Source: JAVBLQ01 sp031553435
GTDB lineage: Bacteria; Bacteroidota; Bacteroidia; Bacteroidales; Azobacteroidaceae
Direction of reading: 5' to 3'
Assembly: GCA_031553435.1 (NCBI GenBank)
Contig: JAVBLQ010000023.1
Location: 1 to 24,680 of the forward strand
DNA length: 24,680 bases
The notes under the pieces: generated by a model
Seen by the model: the letters and a program-made list of their open reading frames with translations, nothing else
Told to the model about the DNA's origin: nothing
Databases searched by the model: none
Program-made: the position numbers and the translations under genes
Shown here: positions 1 through 8,931 of the stretch, in pieces
How the letters are laid out: each line of letters starts with the position of its first letter
Position numbering within the stretch: position 1 is the first letter of the stretch

Positions 1-169
1 TAGGATATTTTGCGTAAGATTTTAACGATAATAGCGGGCTATTTGAGTTAAAAGATTATGCAAAATAGACAAAAAAGAGGACTGATTAATAACGAAAATA
101 ACAATAATAAAATATTTGTATAAAATTTAAACAGGCTCTAAATATTTATCTATAATACCTGATAAAAAC
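1..169. other. Leader region upstream of the GH2 gene
   Basis: This AT-rich stretch ends at the ATG of the GH2 gene. No gene could be supported in it. A weak promoter-like word, AATATTTG at 111-118, matches seven of eight positions of the Bacteroidota -7 element TAnnTTTG, but no convincing -33 partner was seen. None of the TTGGCAAACCAA-type palindromes found at 14305-14526 were seen here, so nothing visible ties the GH2 gene to the regulator of the alginate locus. Confidence 0.35.
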
Positions 170-2803
170 ATGAAAAAGATCATGCTTATTTCTATTTTTG
201 TCTGCTTCGCATTATATATTTCAGCGAAGGATAATGACAATACGATTGCTGTTCCGGCAATTGGCGAAACGGTGCTTTTGAATAAAAACTGGCTGGCCCG
301 TCAGGCATCATATGTAATGATCGATGGTGCAGTATTATCTTCAGGAAAACAGGATTTCCGGAAATGGATACCTGCCACCGTTCCCGGAACTGTTCTCACC
401 ACTCTTTTGAACAATGGTTTGATTCCTTCTCCCTACTATGGGATGAATAACAACCTGATTCCTGATATTTTCCATGTAGGCAATGATTTTTACACCTATT
501 GGTTTGTCAATCAATTCACACTACCGGAAATCGGTAGAGATAAACGGCTTTGGTTGAATTTCAGGGGAATTAATTACAAGGCTGAAATTTTTCTGAATGG
601 AAAACGTATTTCTACTACCACACATGAGGGAATGTTTATCCGGCGTAGTTACGATATTACCGATGCGGTAAAAAGAGGAGATAATACATTGGCGATATTT
701 GTTGCTCCACCTGATATTCCGGGTGAAGATAATGTAGGACAAGCCGGTGATGGGCAAATTGCACGAAACAACACGATGCAGTGCACGGCCGGATGGGATT
801 GGGTTGCAGCCGTACGTGATCGGAATACCGGCATCTGGGATCAGGTAAGCCTGACGATTAGCGGTAACGTTCGACTGATGCATCCGCAAGTGATCACTAA
901 AGTGCCGGGTATCCGCGAACCTGGTTACAAACAGGATGATGCTACTTTGATGGTGAATACCGAAGTAGAAAATCTTACGGATCAAACTCAAAACATTACA
1001 GTCAGCTATGAAGTGGAAACACAAAAACAATCAAGCAAAATACAATTGGATCCATATGAAAAACGGATAGTGAGCTTGCCTTCCACAACAGTGAAAAATC
1101 CTCGCCTGTGGTGGCCTGTGAATATGGGTAAACCGGAATTGTACCGTATGACTCTGACTGTGACTGATGGCGCTTCAGCGAATATATCCGACAAACAAAA
1201 TATTCGTTTCGGCATACGTGAGATAAGTACAGAAAAAGACCCGGCTACAGGTGGACGTAAATTTTACGTTAACGGACAGAAAATATTCATCCGTGGAGGT
1301 AATTACATTGTTTCCGACTGGATGTTGCAACTCACACCCGAACGTTATCGTACGGAAATTCGTTTTCTGGCAGATATGAATCTGAATATGCTTCGTTTGT
1401 GGGGTGGATCCGTTCCCGGACGTCCTGAATTTTATGATATGTGTGATGAATACGGCATGTTGGTATTCCAGGATTTACCTATTTCAGGTGATGGAAACGG
1501 CGCTTGGGTCGATCCCAAGAAAAAAGACTCACAGGAACGCCGTCAACAATATCCCGATAATCATGAACTATTTATTGAATCAATAATCGATGAGATAAAA
1601 ATGCTGCGCAATCATCCCAGTTTAGCCATTTGGTGCGGTGGTAATGAATGGCCGGCTCCGGATGACATCGCCCGGAAATTGCATAAGGAAATCTTTCCGA
1701 AATACGACACCCGTTATCTGGCGACTTATTCTACAGATACCCTTTTTACACGAAATACAATAGGTGGAAATGGTGATGGACCTTACAATATACAGGAACC
1801 GGACTATTTTTTTTCTACGCTTTCCAGTCCTTTCAATCCGGAACTCGGTTCGGTGGGAATGCCCGAAGCTGCTACTCTCCGGGCTTTTATGGATGAAGCA
1901 GATTTCAATGATTTTCCCAAAGCTACGGATACACAATATAACCAGGTTTGGGATTATCACAAATATTTGCCTTACGGAGAATTTATCGAACGATATGCAT
2001 CGCCTAAGACAACGGAAGAATTTTGTAGCATCGCACAATTGCTCAATTTCGAACAATACAGGGCGCTGATGGAAAGTTGGGGCTCAAAAATGTGGGGTTG
2101 GTACACAGGAATGTTTATCTGGAAAATCCAAAACCCGTGGACTGCCTTGCGCGGACAGATGTATGACTGGTATTTGGATGTAAATGCCTGTTATTATGGA
2201 GTAAGAAAGGGTGGCGAACCCTTACATGTACAATACAACTATCACACCAAGCAAGTGGAAGTTGTAAATACTACAACTGTTGATTTGGATAAGTGTACAG
2301 TTCGCGCTCGCATTTATCAATTGGATGGCAAGGTGATTCATGATCAGGATCAAAAAAATGTGGATTTAAAAGCCAATACAACGAAAGTTCTTTTCGCCGT
2401 ACAACAACCTGCCCAGGTAAAAGGTACATATTTTCTGCGGTTGGAATTGCTCGATGGAACAAATCCCATATCGGAAAATACCTATTGGCTCACTACAAAA
2501 ACGAAAGATTATACCGATATGCAACACATGCCGGCATCACATGCCGAAGTCCTGGTCAACATGGAAAAGAAAAACGGTGAATACAATGCAACTGTCAGTG
2601 TAAAAGCGAAAGATAAAATCAGCTTTTTCAATCGTGTTTCGGTGGTCAATCGTAAAACAGGAGAACGGATTTTACCGGTATTCTATTCTAACAATTACTT
2701 TACGGTATATCCTGATGAAGAAATGAAGGTAGCACTCTATTTTACAAGTGATTTGCCAAAGGAAGAAATCAGTATTATTGTAAAAGGATGGAACGATAAA
2801 TAA
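170..2803 (+). CDS. Secreted GH2 glycosidase, endo-beta-mannosidase / exo-beta-glucosaminidase-like
   Basis: 877-residue glycoside hydrolase of family 2. Residues 1-19 are a signal peptide, so it should act in the periplasm or outside. A jelly-roll domain (about 35-235, with WDWVAAVRDRNTGIW near 209-223) and an immunoglobulin-like domain precede a TIM barrel that begins around RGGNYIVSDW (375-384). In the barrel, GGNEWPAPDDI (490-500) supplies the likely acid/base E493, and NPELGSVGMPE (556-566) supplies the likely nucleophile E558. Both motifs resemble the mannosylglycoprotein endo-beta-mannosidase branch of GH2 more than beta-galactosidases. Substrate cannot be read from sequence. It is the only glycoside hydrolase here; alginate is normally cut by lyases, so its link to the locus is uncertain. 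It faces the alginate arm tail to tail across a strong terminator. Family confident, specificity not. Confidence 0.88.
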   Translation: MKKIMLISIFVCFALYISAKDNDNTIAVPAIGETVLLNKNWLARQASYVMIDGAVLSSGKQDFRKWIPATVPGTVLTTLLNNGLIPSPYYGMNNNLIPDIFHVGNDFYTYWFVNQFTLPEIGRDKRLWLNFRGINYKAEIFLNGKRISTTTHEGMFIRRSYDITDAVKRGDNTLAIFVAPPDIPGEDNVGQAGDGQIARNNTMQCTAGWDWVAAVRDRNTGIWDQVSLTISGNVRLMHPQVITKVPGIREPGYKQDDATLMVNTEVENLTDQTQNITVSYEVETQKQSSKIQLDPYEKRIVSLPSTTVKNPRLWWPVNMGKPELYRMTLTVTDGASANISDKQNIRFGIREISTEKDPATGGRKFYVNGQKIFIRGGNYIVSDWMLQLTPERYRTEIRFLADMNLNMLRLWGGSVPGRPEFYDMCDEYGMLVFQDLPISGDGNGAWVDPKKKDSQERRQQYPDNHELFIESIIDEIKMLRNHPSLAIWCGGNEWPAPDDIARKLHKEIFPKYDTRYLATYSTDTLFTRNTIGGNGDGPYNIQEPDYFFSTLSSPFNPELGSVGMPEAATLRAFMDEADFNDFPKATDTQYNQVWDYHKYLPYGEFIERYASPKTTEEFCSIAQLLNFEQYRALMESWGSKMWGWYTGMFIWKIQNPWTALRGQMYDWYLDVNACYYGVRKGGEPLHVQYNYHTKQVEVVNTTTVDLDKCTVRARIYQLDGKVIHDQDQKNVDLKANTTKVLFAVQQPAQVKGTYFLRLELLDGTNPISENTYWLTTKTKDYTDMQHMPASHAEVLVNMEKKNGEYNATVSVKAKDKISFFNRVSVVNRKTGERILPVFYSNNYFTVYPDEEMKVALYFTSDLPKEEISIIVKGWNDK

Positions 2804-2820
2804 CAATCTTCTTACGATTA

Positions 2821-2886
2821 AAAAATTAAGGTTTATAAAGTAGTCCAGCATAATTTAGTAACTACTTTATAAACCTTATAATTTTT
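2821..2886. terminator. Bidirectional intrinsic terminator between convergent genes
   Basis: An 18-bp perfect stem (2827-2844 pairing with 2861-2878) closes a 16-nt loop. It has a run of A on the left (2821-2825) and a run of T on the right (2882-2886), so on either strand the hairpin is followed by U. It lies between the stop of the GH2 gene and the stop of the beta-solenoid gene on the other strand, where a shared two-way terminator is expected. The stem is AT-rich but long. Confidence 0.85.
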
Positions 2887-2908
2887 AAAGTCTTATGAAA
2901 TAATCTTA

Positions 2909-4441
2909 TTATTTCAGTACTTTAGAAGTGTTTACGCTTCCATCTTCATAAGTATCTTGTTGGATATATACACCCCCTCTTTGAGGTTCTTTCACTTGAA
3001 TACCGGTAACGGTGAAGTATTTGGTAGAGATTACGGCTTTATCAATATTTGTGTTGTTGATAGAAGTTGGACCAGTCCATACTGCCCATTTGAATACAAT
3101 ATCTTGAGGGCCTGTAAAAACATAGTCTTTAGCAGATGCTGACAAATCAATTTTCTGATCTCCGTTTTCGTATAGAATCCAGCTTTCTCCGCCTTCACCT
3201 TTTGCTGGATATTGAGGAAGTTTAACAGTGTATTGAGTTCCTGCAGCTGCATTGGTAATTACAGGGATATCATTGGTATAAGTAGAAGGTATTACCAATG
3301 GAGTAAATAAAGGTGTAAAATCAACAGAGGTAGTTCCCACGAAATTTACATCAACAGTTATTTTTCCTGTATATTCAGGCATTGGATTACCATTCCAATT
3401 TACGAGGGGAGCAACAATGCCGAATGGAGGAGCAAGCGCAACTGTAGTGGCTGTTACTTTGATAGTTGTATTTTTTAGTGTGAATATTTCTCCAGATACT
3501 GATCCATAAAAAACATTGTATTTTGATCCCGGATTTAATATGAGATCGCCCTCAATTGTTACAGTTGGAGTCGTTCCTGTTCCTGTTGTAGAATTAACAT
3601 TAAAAATACCCCCTGTTTCCACTGTTATTCCTTGAGAAATGCCAATATTATTGTTCATAGTTGGAAATACATCTAAAGTTCCCCCACTTTTTACAATGAT
3701 CGTTTGTCCTGATAGATTTCCGTCAACAAAACCATTGTCCAGATACATTTTTGTTATGGTATATTTGGCCCCAGGTGCAATTTCAACAGCAGTACCTGGA
3801 AGGAATTCACATCGTTTCTCGCTACCACTTCCGTTTTTACTTATAACTTCACCTGTACTGATGACCCATTTCCCAGAAAAAGTTGTGTTATTTATCAAAT
3901 CACTATTCGGTCTAACACATAATTGGGAATCACCTGTTTTAGTTATTGTTCCGCTTCCTGTGATTTTCATAGGATTAGCTCCACCGCTTCCGGCAGCTCC
4001 AATATTGAACAAGTAAGAAGTCGCTGATGTTGATCCTTTGTTAATCTCAATTTCATTATTTCCTGTAAAAGAAATGGCATCTACGGTAATACTTCTAGAA
4101 GAACCTGTCCCAGAACCGCTAGAGGTTAATTTGCTGTTATCTAAAGAGAGATTTCCAATAATAAATCCTCCTGTTGCATCCAAAGTTGCGCCAGCAGTCA
4201 TGATTATGTCAACTTTAGGGATGCTACTATTAGCTTTTACTTGATCACCGTTTAGATATACAATGTCTCCTGCCGCAGGTTGTCCTTTTTGAGATGTGTC
4301 TGATTTTTTTAGAAACAAATCAGTTGATGTGCCAGACCAAGAAATCGGTTGTGTTTTGGCACTATTAACAATCCACTCTTCCGCTTTCGTCACTGTAGTT
4401 AGACTCAAAAGCGCTAACCCTGTAAGTAGAATTTTCTTCAT
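2909..4441 (-). CDS. Secreted beta-solenoid protein with C-terminal sorting-like tail, function unknown
   Basis: 510 residues from the ATG at 4441; an in-frame TTG at 4480 would add 13 residues before the signal peptide and was rejected. MKKILLTGLALLSLTTVTKA is a clear signal peptide. The mature part is rich in G, S, T, N, I and V with short repeating strands (for example IIMTAGATLDATGGFIIGNL, KYTITKMYLDNGFVDGNL), the look of a right-handed beta-helix or adhesin-like solenoid. No catalytic motif was recognised. The last 45 residues contain YFTVTGIQV and GGVYIQQDTYEDGS, resembling the short C-terminal domains of many secreted Bacteroidota proteins and possibly recognised by the type IX system. 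It is the last gene of the leftward arm, 31 bp after the esterase gene, so it is probably co-transcribed with it. It could be a surface binding or scaffold protein; that is inference. Confidence 0.8.
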   Translation of the reverse strand: MKKILLTGLALLSLTTVTKAEEWIVNSAKTQPISWSGTSTDLFLKKSDTSQKGQPAAGDIVYLNGDQVKANSSIPKVDIIMTAGATLDATGGFIIGNLSLDNSKLTSSGSGTGSSRSITVDAISFTGNNEIEINKGSTSATSYLFNIGAAGSGGANPMKITGSGTITKTGDSQLCVRPNSDLINNTTFSGKWVISTGEVISKNGSGSEKRCEFLPGTAVEIAPGAKYTITKMYLDNGFVDGNLSGQTIIVKSGGTLDVFPTMNNNIGISQGITVETGGIFNVNSTTGTGTTPTVTIEGDLILNPGSKYNVFYGSVSGEIFTLKNTTIKVTATTVALAPPFGIVAPLVNWNGNPMPEYTGKITVDVNFVGTTSVDFTPLFTPLVIPSTYTNDIPVITNAAAGTQYTVKLPQYPAKGEGGESWILYENGDQKIDLSASAKDYVFTGPQDIVFKWAVWTGPTSINNTNIDKAVISTKYFTVTGIQVKEPQRGGVYIQQDTYEDGSVNTSKVLK

Positions 4442-4472
4442 AACATTAAAAATTAAAAAATTAATAAACAAT

Positions 4473-5357
4473 TTATCCAATAACTTTTATCTCTCGTAGA
4501 AAATCAATGATCTGTTCACTGATTTCCGTATTTTTTTCTTTAGTAAATTTTCCGTGTTCGCCACCTTCCACTGTGATGAATTGGTATTGAATGTTGTTGG
4601 CTTTCAGTTTGGCTACCAACTCAACGGATTGTTGATAGGGAACCAAAGGGTCGGCATCTCCATGTACAATGAATGTGGGAGGGGTATCTTTATCTACATA
4701 ATAAATAGGAGACACGGATTGAATGAATTTTTTGTCGGCAGATTTATTCAACCAGTTGGATACGGATTTGTGTAGTTTATCTCCGGGATTATATCCTGTC
4801 AGATCGGTAATTCCATATTTATCAATGACGGCGGCAGCTTTAATTTGTTTCACCCCATCACGATTGATATCAAAAATGGGATTATTTTGTAGGTATCCAC
4901 CCATCAAAGCTAAATGTCCGCCGGCAGAACCTCCCATCAAAATGATTTTGTCAGGATCGATATTAAGTTCTTTGGCATGTTTAACCAAATAAATCATTAC
5001 GGAACGGACATCCTGGATTGCGGCCGGGGCCGGAGCTACCTGAACCAAACGATAAGACATGTTGGCTACCGCTACATTGTTTTTGAAAAAGGAGCCGAAT
5101 CCTTTTTGTTCTTCTTTGCTGCCATGATTCCAGCCTCCTCCGTGAATGTTAATTACGATGGGAGTGGGTTTTCCGGTGTTGGGAGGAAGATAGATATCCA
5201 TTTTTCCTTCCCAGTTATCGGTTTTTGCATAGACAATATCGATTTGCGAAGTGAATCCTTTAGGAATAACAACCCCATAAGTCGTCGTGTCTCTTTGGGC
5301 AAAACAACTGATGGTTGCCTGAAAGATGAATAGTGATATAAATAATAGTTTTTTCAT
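4473..5357 (-). CDS. Secreted alpha/beta hydrolase, BD-FAE-like esterase
   Basis: 294 residues. Residues 1-20 form a signal peptide (the end ISCFAQ fits ordinary cleavage better than a lipobox). The fold motifs of the alpha/beta hydrolase esterases are present in order: HGGGW (72-76) for the oxyanion hole, GGSAGG (142-147) with the likely nucleophile S144, GDADPLVP (233-240) with the likely acid D236, and GGEHG (265-269) with the likely base H268. This is the BD-FAE / acetylxylan-esterase-like group, which removes acyl groups from polysaccharides. Its ATG overlaps the TGA of the upstream PL6 lyase gene (5354-5357), suggesting translational coupling. In an alginate locus an O-acetyl esterase acting on acetylated mannuronate is a reasonable guess, but the sequence does not prove the substrate. 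Confidence 0.85.
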   Translation of the reverse strand: MKKLLFISLFIFQATISCFAQRDTTTYGVVIPKGFTSQIDIVYAKTDNWEGKMDIYLPPNTGKPTPIVINIHGGGWNHGSKEEQKGFGSFFKNNVAVANMSYRLVQVAPAPAAIQDVRSVMIYLVKHAKELNIDPDKIILMGGSAGGHLALMGGYLQNNPIFDINRDGVKQIKAAAVIDKYGITDLTGYNPGDKLHKSVSNWLNKSADKKFIQSVSPIYYVDKDTPPTFIVHGDADPLVPYQQSVELVAKLKANNIQYQFITVEGGEHGKFTKEKNTEISEQIIDFLREIKVIG

Positions 5358-8071
5358 ATTTTAACTTTTTTCGTTGCTTTATAGTCACTTGTAATGAATT
5401 CTACAATGTAAATTCCTTTTTGCAAATCGATCAGTGATATATCAATCATATTCATGCCTTTTTGAGTATTTTGTATGGCATTTTTTAATAATTTTCCGGT
5501 CAGGTCATAAATATTTGTTTGAACCGGTGAATTATTTTCCATCTCAAAAAAAATGCGCAATATTTGATTGATGGCTGTGATGTCTACAATAGGGTTATTT
5601 GCTTGAATATTACAATTATTGGTCGTTATTTTCAATGCAAAATCAATGGCATTGGGGCCTACATGTTCAGCGCCGATTACTCCGGCGATGATAGGATTAT
5701 TGTTGTATTCATCGGCTCCAATGTCTTTCAACCCACTTCTGGATTGTCCTTCAAAATCGGAAACAACATAACTGAAATCTCCTGTAGAAGCATCGATAGC
5801 GGGACTTTCCGGACTTAGTTTAAATACTTCGTAAGGAAGTTTGTTTGTACAATCGTTGCCTGTGGTCCTACAGTCGGTTTTTACCAGTAAAGGATCGATT
5901 TGCCTGGCTTGTGCATCTGTCAACGAAACGCCGATAGAAGAATTTCCGGTAGGATACATAATATTATTGGAGAATGAAACTCCGGCTAAAGCATTTGTAC
6001 TGTAACTTTTTACGATCGGAGCCGAATCGTCAATGAAAATATTGTTAGCAATCAAACAGTTAGAGGGGTATTTCCCGTAATTTCCATTGTTGGTGAAGCC
6101 GATTTCGATATTTGATTTATTATTGACATAAGTGTTGAAAGCAAAAGTCACATTGGTCGGAACAAAATGGGCGCTCCAACTGGTGGAAGTAATGGCTGCA
6201 TCACCATTGGTGATGGTACAGGCTGCATCCCATTTTTCGCCGGTCAATCCTTCGAAGTAATTGTTGATTATTTTATGTCCTTCGCCATAAACACGTATTC
6301 CACCGCAACCATTTCCATCAACCATTTTTCCGTCACCGAAGAAATAGTTTCCTTCTACGGTATTGTTTCCTCCCTGACGAAGGGAAACCGTACCTAAACA
6401 TCCGTGAAAGGTATTGTATCTGATCGTGTTATCCCATGATTTTACGGAAACGATTTCGGGATCGCCGTCGCAGTTTTCGAATAAATTGTATTCAACAGTA
6501 CAATAGGCTTTGCATGGAGTCAGATCACTTACTCCGATCCGGATGGTTTCTTTTTCATTGTCTACGCGAGGCATATTATTTCTGAAATGATTGTGATCAA
6601 TCAAATCGTATTTGGAAATGTCGCCGGGAGATGTTCCGTGGGCTCCATCAATAACTACCCAGGCTCCACCGTCAGATTTTCCGTCGAACAAATTGTGGTC
6701 TATACGGTTGTGGTGGCTTGTACAAACTGTGTTGTCCCAGACATCACTGATAAGTATCCATTTGGATGTCTGGTCGTCGGTCAGTTTTTGCATCCGGAAT
6801 TCATTTTTTGTAATCCTGATATTATTGCTGCCTTCAAATTTGAATATGCTGGCCACCGGATCCAGATTGAAATTCAGTCCTTCAAATGTTATGTATGAAA
6901 CTTTTTTCAAAGTGAAAGATAGTTTTCCTTTTATATTTGCTTGGCCCTGATTTTTTGCTTTGATTAATATCGGACGTTGTTCGCAACCACTTCGTGTAAC
7001 AGTCAATCCGTTTCCGGAATAATCTCCATCGGCCAATTCAATCATATCTCCGGGACTCATTGCATCGATTGCAGCTTTCAGTTCGTTATAATTTTTTACC
7101 TGATAAACAGTGCCGGTTACGGGATTTTCTACGATATTGGCTCCGATTGTCATATTTTTTGTAATGGAAAAAGTTACCGGAGAAGATGTCCCGCTTACAT
7201 CATTTGTCCAGTTGGCAAAGCGATATTTGCATAGATCCTGAATATCGATGGAGGCTGTAACTTTGGCGCCTTCCATATATTTTCCGTTGGCAGGTTGAGG
7301 AGAAAGGGATATTGTCCCATTTTGCGGTTGATTCACAGTTAATGTAAATTCGTTAGGTTCTTCAGGAGTTACAGAACCGAAATTTATGTCGCTTATCGGT
7401 TCCGATCCGATGTATAAATCATCTAAAGCCACATCGCATGAACTTACGGCCGGCGATGTTCCGGCAGCTTGGGCAAAAGTGATGGAGTGATAATCGAAAG
7501 TAGTTGCACCTCCTTTTATTTCTCTGAAACTCAATAAATCCTGATAAACAGCGCCATTCAATGCCAATTGCCATTTGGAAGATGCATTGCTTATTTTGAA
7601 AGAGATCCGGTTCCATGTATTTAAAGCATAAGTAGGTTTTATCGTAGAAGAACCTCCACTGCCATTATAAACTTTTATTTTTCCGTCTGGGGAAAATTCT
7701 ATCATGAAATTCCGGGTATTGGAAGTTAAATCGTTTCCGGTAATAGAAAAGGCGGTTGTACTGATGGCATTTATTTTAATCCGGAAATCAACAAAGACAT
7801 CTCCACCTAATCCTGTTTCTGTTTTGGAATAAGCTTCATGATCTATTTGTAGTGAAGATGATGTGTTTTCAAATTTTACACCTTTGGTTGGAGTGTATGC
7901 GTAAGTTGCATTTTCCACAACAAAACCGCTACCTTTTGTTACTTTCCATTTATTTTGAGTATGGATATTTCCGGTTGTGTAATCTTCAAAAGAGGTATTA
8001 ATAATGGTTTGTGCCTTGATTCCCAAAGAAACAAGGAATAGAAAAGAAATAAGTAAGTATGGGTGTTTCAT
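5354..8071 (-). CDS. Multidomain PL6 alginate lyase with type IX sorting domain
   Basis: 905 residues from the ATG at 8071; an in-frame TTG at 8125 gives an unlikely 18-residue leader. Signal peptide 1-20. Residues about 22-225 form a jelly-roll domain like LamG or a carbohydrate-binding module. About 243-313 is a bacterial repeat domain (NGTISLSPQP, FANWTNDVSG). About 321-789 is the PL6 right-handed beta-helix, opening with NELKAAIDAMSPGDMIELADGDY. The catalytic stretch GDPEIVSVKS gives the likely base K544, with R565 in SLRQGG 21 residues later, the same spacing as the Lys/Arg pair of PL6 alginate lyases. D537 and E539 take the calcium-binding acid positions. About 832-905 is a type A sorting domain of the type IX system (YDLTGKLL ending TKKVKI), so the enzyme is probably surface-anchored or released. 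PL6 also includes chondroitinase B; the neighbouring genes favour alginate. Confidence 0.93.
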   Translation of the reverse strand: MKHPYLLISFLFLVSLGIKAQTIINTSFEDYTTGNIHTQNKWKVTKGSGFVVENATYAYTPTKGVKFENTSSSLQIDHEAYSKTETGLGGDVFVDFRIKINAISTTAFSITGNDLTSNTRNFMIEFSPDGKIKVYNGSGGSSTIKPTYALNTWNRISFKISNASSKWQLALNGAVYQDLLSFREIKGGATTFDYHSITFAQAAGTSPAVSSCDVALDDLYIGSEPISDINFGSVTPEEPNEFTLTVNQPQNGTISLSPQPANGKYMEGAKVTASIDIQDLCKYRFANWTNDVSGTSSPVTFSITKNMTIGANIVENPVTGTVYQVKNYNELKAAIDAMSPGDMIELADGDYSGNGLTVTRSGCEQRPILIKAKNQGQANIKGKLSFTLKKVSYITFEGLNFNLDPVASIFKFEGSNNIRITKNEFRMQKLTDDQTSKWILISDVWDNTVCTSHHNRIDHNLFDGKSDGGAWVVIDGAHGTSPGDISKYDLIDHNHFRNNMPRVDNEKETIRIGVSDLTPCKAYCTVEYNLFENCDGDPEIVSVKSWDNTIRYNTFHGCLGTVSLRQGGNNTVEGNYFFGDGKMVDGNGCGGIRVYGEGHKIINNYFEGLTGEKWDAACTITNGDAAITSTSWSAHFVPTNVTFAFNTYVNNKSNIEIGFTNNGNYGKYPSNCLIANNIFIDDSAPIVKSYSTNALAGVSFSNNIMYPTGNSSIGVSLTDAQARQIDPLLVKTDCRTTGNDCTNKLPYEVFKLSPESPAIDASTGDFSYVVSDFEGQSRSGLKDIGADEYNNNPIIAGVIGAEHVGPNAIDFALKITTNNCNIQANNPIVDITAINQILRIFFEMENNSPVQTNIYDLTGKLLKNAIQNTQKGMNMIDISLIDLQKGIYIVEFITSDYKATKKVKI

Positions 8072-8085
8072 GGTTTTTGCAAGTG

Positions 8086-8116
8086 GAAAGTGGAAAATTT
8101 TCAATTTTCCACTTTC
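8086..8116. repeat. Hairpin between the SDR and PL6 genes
   Basis: A 14-bp perfect stem (8086-8099 with 8103-8116) with a 3-nt loop, made of the words AAGTGGAAAATT and AATTTTCCACTT. The surrounding 8072-8125 repeats the short word TTTCAATT. It fills the gap between the stop of the SDR gene and the ATG of the PL6 gene. There is no T tract after it on the minus strand, so it is better read as an in-operon RNA structure than a terminator. Confidence 0.75.
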
Positions 8117-8125
8117 AATTTTCAA

Positions 8126-8878
8126 TTATGAATAATAAGTTCCTCCGTTGATATCAATGTTTGTTCCGGTGACGAAAGATGATTCTTCGGAAGCCAGATA
8201 AGTAACCAAATCGGCAATTTCGTAACCGATACCTTCTCTGCGGAGAGGTGTTCCGGCGGCTACATTTTTTCGGCCTTCGGGTGTACTGAATCTGTCGTGG
8301 AATGAAGTTGCAATCATTCCCGGAGCCAGTGCATTTACACGAATACCTTTAGGTCCGAGTTCTTTGGCCATTGAACGTGTGAATGTCATTACTGCACCTT
8401 TGGATGCTGCATACATAGATGCTCCCGGGCCTCCGCCATCGCGTGCGGCTTGTGATGAGAAGTTGATGATTGCAGCGCCTTTATCCATCATGGGGACTGC
8501 TTCGCGTGTACACAACCAGCAGCTTTTCATGTTGACATTCATCAGGAAGTCGTACCAAGCCTCGTCTTGTTCGGTAATTGTTTTGCGGCCAACCAAGCCT
8601 CCGACTACATTTACAAGGATGTCTAATTTTTCTCCGTAAGATTTTTTAGCTTCTTCGAAAAGTCTTTTTACATCGTCGGCTTTAGTCATATCTCCCTGAA
8701 CTGCGATGGCTTGTCCTCCGGCTTCAACGATTAGTTTTTTTGTTTCCTGAGCATCTTGTTCATTGTCAAAATAGTTTACTACAACTTTAGCTCCTTCTTT
8801 GGCTAATCTTAAAGAAATTTCCCGACCTAAGTCTCTTGCGCCACCTGTTACAACGGCAACTTTTCCTTTCAATTTCAT
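8126..8878 (-). CDS. SDR oxidoreductase, probable DEH reductase (DEH to KDG)
   Basis: 250-residue classical short-chain dehydrogenase/reductase, full length for the family and cytoplasmic. The cofactor motif TGGARDLG is at 11-18, N116 sits in NVNMKS, S141/S142 follow INF, and the catalytic pair Y156 and K160 is in YAASK. VVGG (91-94) replaces the usual NNAG. No basic residue follows the first strand; the acidic residue that would fix NADH over NADPH is not obvious. Beside alginate lyases and a KdgF-like cupin, the expected reaction is reduction of 4-deoxy-L-erythro-5-hexoseulose uronate (DEH) to 2-keto-3-deoxy-gluconate (KDG). KduD or gluconate 5-dehydrogenase-like activity is the main alternative. 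The gene lies just after a terminator that closes the toxin-antitoxin unit, and no canonical promoter was seen in 8879-8931. Confidence 0.87.
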   Translation of the reverse strand: MKLKGKVAVVTGGARDLGREISLRLAKEGAKVVVNYFDNEQDAQETKKLIVEAGGQAIAVQGDMTKADDVKRLFEEAKKSYGEKLDILVNVVGGLVGRKTITEQDEAWYDFLMNVNMKSCWLCTREAVPMMDKGAAIINFSSQAARDGGGPGASMYAASKGAVMTFTRSMAKELGPKGIRVNALAPGMIATSFHDRFSTPEGRKNVAAGTPLRREGIGYEIADLVTYLASEESSFVTGTNIDINGGTYYS

Positions 8879-8931
8879 GTTTTATTATTAATTAAAATTG
8901 TTTGATATAATTTTCTGTTTTTTATTTGTGC

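Noticed and set aside
521..1030. 169-codon open frame on the minus strand
   Set aside because: Antisense shadow of the GH2 gene, with a composition unlike a real protein.
1622..2056. 144-codon open frame on the minus strand
   Set aside because: It is antisense to the GH2 catalytic region and its translation shows no domain or signal.
5354..8071. Chondroitinase B or dermatan lyase assignment
   Set aside because: PL6 includes these, but PL17, a KdgF-like cupin and a DEH-type reductase with no sulfatase in the window favour alginate.
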